In this document: positions 1 to 5,576 of the stretch, piece after piece | How the letters are laid out: each line of letters begins with the position of its first letter | How positions within the stretch are numbered: the stretch's first letter is position 1 | DNA from: Candidatus Omnitrophota bacterium | GTDB taxonomy: Bacteria; Omnitrophota; Gorgyraeia; B26-G9 | Reading direction: 5' to 3' | Length of the DNA: 9,482 nt | Assembly: GCA_028718845.1 (NCBI GenBank) | Contig: JAQULA010000053.1 | Location: 1-9,482, forward strand | Program-made: the position numbers and the translations under genes | The notes under the pieces: generated by a model | Database searches by the model: none | What the model was told of the DNA's origin: nothing | What the model saw: only the letters and a program-made list of their open reading frames with translations

Positions 1-25
1 ATGCGAAAAGACCCTTAAACAGTAG

Positions 26-275
26 AGGGGCTGTGCCGCCCCTGGACCCCAGCCTGACTTTCTTTTGGGTGTCTAAAAGAAAGTCAGCAAAGAAAATACA
101 CCCCGTGGAATTTTTTTGCGATGTTCTTCTTTTTCGGGTTCTTCAGGTAAGATGATTTTGGTGATGCATTCAGGCCCGCCTGGACGGGCCTTCACGCTGA
201 TAAAACATCCTGTCTTAGCAGCGCTGCGGCCATCCTAGCCTCCGTCACATCACCAAAATCAAAGACCATCCGCAG
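26..275 (+). repeat. Structured repeat, left copy (inverted relative to 2949-3205)
   Basis: This element is repeated in inverted orientation at 2949-3205. Its outer 98 or so bases (26-123) match the other copy almost base for base, apart from a 2-base indel region near 44-46 and two substitutions. It folds into a series of hairpins: 26-31 with 38-43 (AGGGGC/GCCCCT), a perfect 12-bp stem 55-66 with 75-86, and a closing stem 153-166 with 248-261. The closing stem encloses three smaller hairpins (172-178/184-190, 195-199/219-223 and an imperfect one near 228-240). The loop ATAAAACATCCTGTCTTAG (200-218) is almost unchanged between copies. It holds no credible gene; the open frames across it are a by-product of its sequence. 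It is probably a dispersed genomic repeat or structured RNA. What it does is unknown. Confidence 0.85.
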
Positions 276-281
276 CCCTTC

Positions 282-323
282 GTATAGACAAGCAAAAATT
301 AATAATACAATTTTTGCTTATAC
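282..323. repeat. AT-rich inverted repeat (hairpin)
   Basis: A perfect 11-bp inverted repeat, AAGCAAAAATT (290-300) and AATTTTTGCTT (309-319), has an 8-base loop. Outer GTAT/ATAC bases (282-285, 320-323) add to it across a 4-base bulge. It lies inside the left repeat and beyond the cassette terminator. It could stop transcription arriving from either side, or be a protein-binding palindrome. The rest of 324-454 is AT-rich and I see no gene in it. It does hold a second short match to the other flank: ATTCCAAAGGGGG at 388-400 resembles the reverse complement of 2934-2945. Confidence 0.5.
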
Positions 324-454
324 TTAGGATAAATTCGTACAGTGATTTATGTTCATGTTATTCCATAAACCACGTACTCATTTAAAAATTCCAAAGGGGG
401 AACGAAAAACCGTCACAAGTCACAGGCAAAAAACAAAACTATCGCCATTTCATA

Positions 455-495
455 CAAACAAAAAACTCCTTGTCGAAAAACTCAACAAGGAGTAG
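455..495 (-). terminator. Rho-independent terminator of the two-gene AT-rich cassette
   Basis: Read on the minus strand, ACTCCTTGT (493-485) pairs perfectly over 9 bp with ACAAGGAGT (473-465) around an 11-base loop. A run of T (TTTTTTGTTTG, from 465 downward) follows immediately. It lies about 75 bases after the stop codon at 568, which is the right place to end transcription of the two upstream cassette genes. Confidence 0.8.
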
Positions 496-567
496 TTCCT
501 GCCACCGTTAATTTTGTCAAACACCAAAGTCAATCATATAGATAATTGTTGTGCTAAAGAAACAAGT

Positions 568-1563
568 TTATCTGGACGAATTTTGAACCTTAAACGCTAA
601 ATAGATCCACCGTCGCAGTTCTTCATCGCACACACCATATTCATCCAGTATTGCGATTATTCTATCAACCTGAATCCGGGAATTCATTGGTAGCGATAAG
701 ACTTCATCTATCTCCAAACTATTAAGGTAATAACCTAAATATTGGTAAGGATCAATTTTTTTATTGCGCATTATTTGCTTAAATATTACATCCCAAAAGC
801 TTTTAAATTCAAACTTATTAAGTAGGCGTTCATACCTTCGATATTCAAAAAGTTCTGCTTGTGAAAATCTTTCTATTTCAGTATGAAACCAGAATTGAAA
901 TTCCTCAACTCGTGTTTTATAGTTCTCAAAAAGTATTTTTAAATCTATTCCCTCCAGTGATTCCTCAATAAATTTCCTTGCTAATGGTTTCCATCCGTCC
1001 CAGCACAAAAGCTTTTTCTGCTGTAATAAAAATTGAGTGTGCTTACCTTCTCCGGACCAGCTTACTCTCCAGTCTACTTCAATCATCTTAAAGTGGCTAA
1101 CAAAGTTTCTAAGATCTTGGATGAACCTATGTTCTTCGTTATTCTCAAAGGTATTATGTATTCGCGACTGATAATCAGGCAAGGTGAATTTCTTACTGAT
1201 ATTACGAGAATTATCGACTAAAGCCATGGCGCTAGCAATTGCAGAAAACACTCCTCTTCTTATGGACAATTCAAGTTTATTAAATCGTTCTTTTTTGGGT
1301 CTAGTCCAGAATTCAGATACTTCGCTCTCTTTAATAAATAAGTCTATAGATTCCATTAAATCTGCAGTAGAATCCAGAAAGATATCTAACGAAAGGCGGA
1401 TTGACTTCAATGCATGATGCGCCAAAAATCCTGGGTGTTCTTCTATCGCCTTTCGAGTCCTTTTGAAGTTGGAAAAATAGGCTATCTTAAGGTTTTCTTC
1501 TTCCCAAGGAAGCGGCCCCAAGGCATACTTACTATTTCCTTTATTCTCGTCATCATTTTGCAT
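568..1563 (-). CDS. Unrecognised protein with a HEPN-type R-x4-H motif
   Basis: I do not recognise a named family. The 331-residue protein from the ATG at 1563 is mostly helical, charged and lacks a signal peptide or membrane span, so it is probably cytosolic. The most informative stretch is F-I-Q-D-L-R-N-F-V-S-H-F-K (about residues 147-159). R152-N153...H157 fits the R-x4-6-H catalytic motif of HEPN-domain RNases, which serve in toxin-antitoxin, abortive-infection and CRISPR-associated proteins. The frame stays open upstream to a TTG at 1647, which would add 28 residues and cut the gap to the preceding gene to 15 bases. Neither start has a clear Shine-Dalgarno sequence; I prefer the ATG because the extra residues overlap an imperfect palindrome (1625-1646). 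Its composition is much more AT-rich than the genes after 3216. It is probably cotranscribed with the gene at 1663-2760. The RNase role is inference from one motif. Confidence 0.8.
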   Translation of the reverse strand: MQNDDENKGNSKYALGPLPWEEENLKIAYFSNFKRTRKAIEEHPGFLAHHALKSIRLSLDIFLDSTADLMESIDLFIKESEVSEFWTRPKKERFNKLELSIRRGVFSAIASAMALVDNSRNISKKFTLPDYQSRIHNTFENNEEHRFIQDLRNFVSHFKMIEVDWRVSWSGEGKHTQFLLQQKKLLCWDGWKPLARKFIEESLEGIDLKILFENYKTRVEEFQFWFHTEIERFSQAELFEYRRYERLLNKFEFKSFWDVIFKQIMRNKKIDPYQYLGYYLNSLEIDEVLSLPMNSRIQVDRIIAILDEYGVCDEELRRWIYLAFKVQNSSR

Positions 1564-1624
1564 TATAGTGCCCGGCAGTGAACCCCGCTTTTTCAAGAGA
1601 AGCAGGATTTTAACTTTTCCAAAG

Positions 1625-1646
1625 AGAGCGATATGATCTGCTCTCA
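1625..1646. repeat. Imperfect palindrome between the two cassette genes
   Basis: GAGAGC (1625-1630) pairs with GCTCTC (1639-1644), and the bases between continue the pairing imperfectly (GAT/ATC with one bulge). It lies between the stop of the 365-residue gene and the ATG of the next one, so it could be an mRNA hairpin tuning the second gene or a protein-binding site. If translation starts at the TTG at 1647, it is coding instead. Confidence 0.35.
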
Positions 1647-1662
1647 AAGAACCACTTATCTT

Positions 1663-2760
1663 TTAAAAAGTTGCCTTCTCTTCTAATTCATAAACAGGAA
1701 CTAAACCCCAATATTTTTTATTTTTGCCAAAAAAATGCGGAAAAAATCTTTTTGATACCGAGTCCCCCAGATAAATTGTTTTTTGGCAATCACAATACGC
1801 AGCAATTAAAACAAAATTTTCTGTCGTGGGTTTAATTTTAAATCGAGTTTCTTTACACTTAGGACATTTAATCTTTAGATTGGATAAAGCCTGGCGGAGC
1901 CTTGGTTCAATTTCATTCCTCATGTTTGGATGAATTCTTATTAAAATTTTCCCATCTAAAATTTTTCCGAACGATGCAAAAAAATAATGTATTTTATTCA
2001 TTCTGTTAGCATATGTGGAACCTGCATAGAAGTATTGATATCCAGCAATTTCCTTTTCACATTTGTTCTTAAAATGCGCTTCTATCAAGATAAGCAACTT
2101 GACTAATTTAAAATACATAATACTTACATACGACAAAACATCTGGGATAAAATCCCTCTTTTTGTTAAATTCATATAAATAAGCATAACATGAATTCGTC
2201 CAATAATCTTGGTCAATTGATAATCTATGAAATTTGTGACACAGAATATCTCTCTTCCATAAAATATCCTCTATCCAATCACCGTTTTCAATCAGGATTT
2301 TTTTAAAGACTCTGTCTTTTGTCTTACCATCAATAAAATGCTTTTTCATCGTTCGAAATGCCCACGGATCCCGGAGATCTCTTGCATCCATCTTTTTATG
2401 TATAAGTGGATCCCTATAATAAAATGGTATAAAAAAAGCTAAGCAATCTAATGATTCTTTTAGCCTTACAATAAATGATTCTATGTCCATAGAAAGCAAA
2501 ATAGTATTTTGAATAGTTTTGTTCTTGGCAGCCTCGATCCTATCTTCTTTTTTGTATGTTAATCGATAATGTTCTCCTATCCTCCTCAGGCTATAATTCA
2601 GCCCTAATAAATTATCTCTAAAAGAATCATTACAAGCAGCAAACCTATGGTGCCTCCTGTTGCCGAAAGGGTTAAGCTTAGATTCATTTCCAAAAACTTT
2701 TGTGTGGGATAATCCTGCGTTTAGTCTTTGCAGTGGGGAAAAGCATTTAAAATTTGTCAT
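1663..2760 (-). CDS. Unrecognised protein with a HEPN-like R-x4-H motif and C-terminal zinc-ribbon-like cysteines
   Basis: This 365-residue protein is not one I recognise. The middle is helical: a segment around 89-111 (S-M-D-I-E-S-F...L-D-C-L-A-F-F) leads to W-K-R-D-I-L-C-H-K-F-H at 168-178. There R170-D171...H175 again fits the HEPN R-x4-H signature. Near the C-terminus, C299-P-K-C302 and C323-D-C325 form a likely zinc-binding set, perhaps for nucleic acid or partner binding. There is no signal peptide or clear membrane span. The ATG at 2760 lacks a strong ribosome site, but a good promoter lies 67 bases upstream. It is the first gene of the cassette and is AT-rich like its partner. Two adjacent genes each with a HEPN-like motif, and no nucleotidyltransferase (MNT) antitoxin beside them, is not a standard HEPN/MNT pair. 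A defence or toxin role is inference. Confidence 0.8.
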   Translation of the reverse strand: MTNFKCFSPLQRLNAGLSHTKVFGNESKLNPFGNRRHHRFAACNDSFRDNLLGLNYSLRRIGEHYRLTYKKEDRIEAAKNKTIQNTILLSMDIESFIVRLKESLDCLAFFIPFYYRDPLIHKKMDARDLRDPWAFRTMKKHFIDGKTKDRVFKKILIENGDWIEDILWKRDILCHKFHRLSIDQDYWTNSCYAYLYEFNKKRDFIPDVLSYVSIMYFKLVKLLILIEAHFKNKCEKEIAGYQYFYAGSTYANRMNKIHYFFASFGKILDGKILIRIHPNMRNEIEPRLRQALSNLKIKCPKCKETRFKIKPTTENFVLIAAYCDCQKTIYLGDSVSKRFFPHFFGKNKKYWGLVPVYELEEKATF

Positions 2761-2826
2761 GGAAATAGTATTATTTATTAGAATTTTAAAACTAACTCGT
2801 TGAATGCTATATTTTTCTCTATATCA

Positions 2827-2855
2827 ATAATACCCCCGTATAGTTTTATTCTCAA
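2827..2855 (-). promoter_or_regulatory. Sigma70-type promoter of the AT-rich cassette
   Basis: On the minus strand, TTGAGA (2855-2850) and TATTAT (2832-2827) are separated by exactly 17 bases, and each differs from consensus at one position. Transcription would start near 2820, about 60 bases before the ATG at 2760. With the terminator at 455-493 this makes the two genes a complete transcription unit. The remaining bases between 2761 and 2948 contain no gene that I can support. Confidence 0.6.
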
Positions 2856-2948
2856 GATAATTTTACTCTTATCTCTTTCAGAGACTTGCTGTTACCGCTC
2901 ATTCCACTGTGTAGGTAGGATAGCAGTTCGTATCCCCCTTGGAATTTT

Positions 2949-3205
2949 CTGCGGAGGGGCTTTGATTTCGGGGATGCGTACGTAGGCCAGGATGGCCGGA
3001 GCGCCGCTAAGACAGGAGGTTTTATCGGCGTGAGGGCACGTGGTTTTTACGTGACCGAATGCATCCCCGAAATCATCTCCACTGATTGCACCCAATAAAG
3101 AAGGCCATCGCAAAAAAATTCCATGGGGTGTGTTTTCTTTGCTGACTTTCTTTTAGACACCCAAAAGAAAGTCAGGCTGGGGTGATGAGGGGCGGCACAG
3201 CCCCT
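2949..3205 (-). repeat. Structured repeat, right copy (inverted relative to 26-275)
   Basis: Read on the minus strand this copy starts 10 bases after the stop of the 319-residue membrane-protein gene and runs towards the AT-rich cassette. It has the same hairpins as the left copy: 3188-3193/3200-3205, a 12-bp stem 3143-3154/3163-3174, a closing stem 2963-2977/3061-3075, an inner stem 3002-3006/3026-3030 and a variable hairpin near 3035-3056. Where stem bases differ from the left copy, both partners change together. The outer hairpins may also help end transcription of the upstream operon, although no U-run follows them. Frames open across it should not be annotated as genes. Confidence 0.85.
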
Positions 3206-3215
3206 GCGTCGGGAA

Positions 3216-4175
3216 TTACGCTTTAACCGTCTGTTCCAGCAACCCGCGCGCGGCGGCCAGGCCGGACATGACAATACTCCGTGCCGTATTCAGCGGGGTA
3301 GAGTACCCGGATGTTTGCGTCGTACGCTGACGAATTACTAAAACATCGACATCCGCAGACGAAGAATGTTCAATAATAATGTTCCCGGTAATACTATTTT
3401 TTACCGGCGCGGTATTCTTAAAAAAATCCGCTCCTTTTTTCGCGATCAACACACAATAAAGGTAGGGATAATCATTTCCCTGCACACTGTTGATTGAAAT
3501 CTGCACCTGCATCCCCAGGAATGCCTCCGGAGCATTCAAAAACCGGATCATCAGCCGGCAATCCACCGGCACCTTTCCTCCGCCCTGCGCCGACCGCGCA
3601 GCCAGCATCGGTAATACCTGAACATCGCTGGGCTGGGACAATGCCGAGATGATGTGTTCCAAAAAATTAATTTTGGTAATAAGTCGATCCTGCTTTAAAT
3701 AGGTTTTCACTCCGGTAATCCAATGCGGAATAAACACAACCGTCATATCCCAGACCCAATACCCCGCCAGCGTATCCTTACCCAGACCGGTAAGCAGCAG
3801 CCATATCACCCCCACGCATACCGCGGCGATTGCGAACGTACTCCCGCCCAGACGATTGGTGACATCGAACATATCGCTGTCCCAGCGCCGGATCTGCTGT
3901 TCTTTTTTCCGGATTTTGTCATATTCGTCCGGGGTTACCTGGCTCCACTCTTCCCCGTCGGTCAACACCGGTCTATTCGCGTAACCCTGCACCAGGCTCA
4001 AGCCCGTTGCCGCCCCCAGGACGATGATTCCCAGAAAAAAATTAAAGAACAGCTGAATCAGTAACCCCGCGGCCAAGCCGGCAACAACCACCTTGAGACG
4101 CCGGTCATAAGAAAGTCCCTTGGCAAAAAGAAATTTGATATCACCGCAGCGCTGCGGATCAGGTAACAAACTCAT
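3216..4175 (-). CDS. Unrecognised multi-span membrane protein, last gene of the Cys-tail operon
   Basis: I do not recognise the family of this 319-residue protein. Two adjoining hydrophobic segments (about 27-46 and 47-65) precede a charged stretch of about 45 residues. A third span follows (112-131) and possibly a fourth (136-153). Residues 155-319 form a soluble domain containing E-H-S-S-S-A-D-V-D-V-L-V-I-R-Q followed by T-S-G-Y-S-T, which look like a conserved core. The ATG at 4175 has an AGGAG ribosome site just upstream. It lies 27 bases after the radical SAM gene in the same direction, so it is very probably cotranscribed. Its place in the operon suggests it assists, exports or senses the Cys-tail membrane protein, but no motif shows which. 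The structured repeat begins 10 bases past its stop codon. Confidence 0.85.
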   Translation of the reverse strand: MSLLPDPQRCGDIKFLFAKGLSYDRRLKVVVAGLAAGLLIQLFFNFFLGIIVLGAATGLSLVQGYANRPVLTDGEEWSQVTPDEYDKIRKKEQQIRRWDSDMFDVTNRLGGSTFAIAAVCVGVIWLLLTGLGKDTLAGYWVWDMTVVFIPHWITGVKTYLKQDRLITKINFLEHIISALSQPSDVQVLPMLAARSAQGGGKVPVDCRLMIRFLNAPEAFLGMQVQISINSVQGNDYPYLYCVLIAKKGADFFKNTAPVKNSITGNIIIEHSSSADVDVLVIRQRTTQTSGYSTPLNTARSIVMSGLAAARGLLEQTVKA

Positions 4176-4202
4176 AATATACTCCTTTGGCGCCGGCGTT
4201 CT

Positions 4203-5558
4203 TTATTCGGCACAAGCATATTGGACATCCCCATCGAATACTTTTTTCGCTTCACCCATGATCTCTTCATAGCCAACCTGGTCCCAATATAATGGGCACC
4301 CGCCGTTACACACCGCCAATTGCTTACAACTCTGACACTGCGCATGGGCGAACTTTTTCTGCTGAAAAAACCGGAACGCTTCTCCGCCCCAGGCCTCACG
4401 AAACCGGCCCGTCATCGTCAGGATATTTCCCATCGGCCGCGGAAAGCTCGAACAGGGTAAGATATCGCCGTTAGGGGCCACGCTTAAGAGACCGTCGCAG
4501 GCAGCGCAGCCTTTATTGCCTAATCCATGCGGGATCGGGTTAAACACGCACATTGGCGTCGGGGAGTACCACATGAATTCCAATCCGCGCTTTTTCGCCG
4601 CCGCGGCAACCGCTAAAACAATATCGCCGATCTCGGAATAGCGGATCAATGTTTCCTGCTTATGCTCCAGGGCCGATCCCTGAGGCATAAGCATATTCAT
4701 GGAAAATTTATCCAGGCCCAACGACCGCACCCGGTCAAGTATCGGCAGTAACGCCTTCCGGTTAAGCCCGGAGATGGTCGTATTCGTATGCACCCGGATA
4801 CCGGCGCACCGCAGGTCTTTTATCCCCTCAATCGTAAGGGTGAACGCGCCGATTTTGTTTACGATCGCATCATGCAGTCCGGGTTCTCCGGCCTCCAAAC
4901 TCACCTGGGCCGAATCCAGCCCCGCCTCCGACAATGCCCGGGCATACGCCCGCGTCACCAGCGTACCGTTAGTAATAAGATTGGTCCACATATTCAGCGA
5001 TTTGGCATAACCGACCAATTCCGGCAGATCTTCGCGCAGGGTCGGTTCTCCGCCGGTAAAACTCACCGAGGGGATCTCCGCTTCATTCCTAATAACATCC
5101 AGCACCGCTTTCATATCGCCGGTGGAAAGTTCCGGCACGTCCTTTTGCTTGGAACATCCGCAGGAGGCGTAACAAAACGCGCATTCCAGATTGCACTGAT
5201 AGGTCAGGGCGATTTCGCTTAACACCGGCAGGGTATTAAACGGCAGAGCAAACGGTACTTTTTCAACCGCGCGGCGCGGCTCCTGCTCATGATAGCAGCC
5301 TTTGAGTACTGCCCGCAGGTCGCAAAAAAAATGATGAATATCCGCGGCAACTTTTTCCCGTTCCGGATAGGCATTGACGATATCATAGACGCTTCCCCCG
5401 TCCAGGATATGCCGGAGCACATCCATTGCCTGCGCGTTGAGCTTATATGCCTCGTTGGGGATTTTAATCAATAAAGCATCCTGCCGGCGCACGTGAATAT
5501 ACGGCGCGATATTTTTCACATAATCATCGACCCAACCGACCTGAGAATAATATTCCAC
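4203..5558 (-). CDS. Radical SAM/SPASM protein with N-terminal PqqD-like domain (putative peptide maturase)
   Basis: This 451-residue enzyme has three parts. Residues about 18-88 resemble a PqqD-like peptide-recognition domain. The radical SAM core carries C122-x3-C126-x2-C129 for the SAM-binding 4Fe-4S cluster and the G-G-E-P motif at 169-172. The C-terminal SPASM domain has C351-x2-C354, C369, C408-x2-C411-x5-C417-x3-C421 and a final C449, which bind auxiliary clusters. This layout is typical of enzymes that form Cys or C-C crosslinks in ribosomally made peptides. There is no separate small peptide gene nearby; the gene 18 bases upstream encodes a membrane protein whose tail has Cys at every fourth residue, the obvious candidate substrate. 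Extra cysteines C133 and C135 follow the core motif. Translation starts at a GTG with a modest AGGT ribosome site. The family is secure; the substrate is inference. Confidence 0.95.
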   Translation of the reverse strand: MEYYSQVGWVDDYVKNIAPYIHVRRQDALLIKIPNEAYKLNAQAMDVLRHILDGGSVYDIVNAYPEREKVAADIHHFFCDLRAVLKGCYHEQEPRRAVEKVPFALPFNTLPVLSEIALTYQCNLECAFCYASCGCSKQKDVPELSTGDMKAVLDVIRNEAEIPSVSFTGGEPTLREDLPELVGYAKSLNMWTNLITNGTLVTRAYARALSEAGLDSAQVSLEAGEPGLHDAIVNKIGAFTLTIEGIKDLRCAGIRVHTNTTISGLNRKALLPILDRVRSLGLDKFSMNMLMPQGSALEHKQETLIRYSEIGDIVLAVAAAAKKRGLEFMWYSPTPMCVFNPIPHGLGNKGCAACDGLLSVAPNGDILPCSSFPRPMGNILTMTGRFREAWGGEAFRFFQQKKFAHAQCQSCKQLAVCNGGCPLYWDQVGYEEIMGEAKKVFDGDVQYACAE

Positions 5559-5576
5559 TCTTACCTGGCTCCCCGG

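Noticed and set aside
1..25. 3' end of a plus-strand gene entering from the left
   Set aside because: Two frames reach stops at 16-18 and 23-25, just before the repeat, which would match the right copy's position after a stop codon. Six or seven codons are too few to support a gene.
26..275. Integron attC-like site or insertion-sequence terminal repeat
   Set aside because: I see no GTTRRRY/RYYYAAC core sites, no integrase or transposase, and no target duplication next to either copy.
568..2760. Classic HEPN/MNT toxin-antitoxin pair
   Set aside because: Neither protein shows the G-S-x-D...D nucleotidyltransferase signature of the MNT partner.
2892..3274. Short minus-strand frames across the right structured repeat (73 and 75 codons)
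   Set aside because: They coincide with the hairpin-rich repeat. Similar sequence in the left copy gives different frames, and the changes preserve stems, not a protein.
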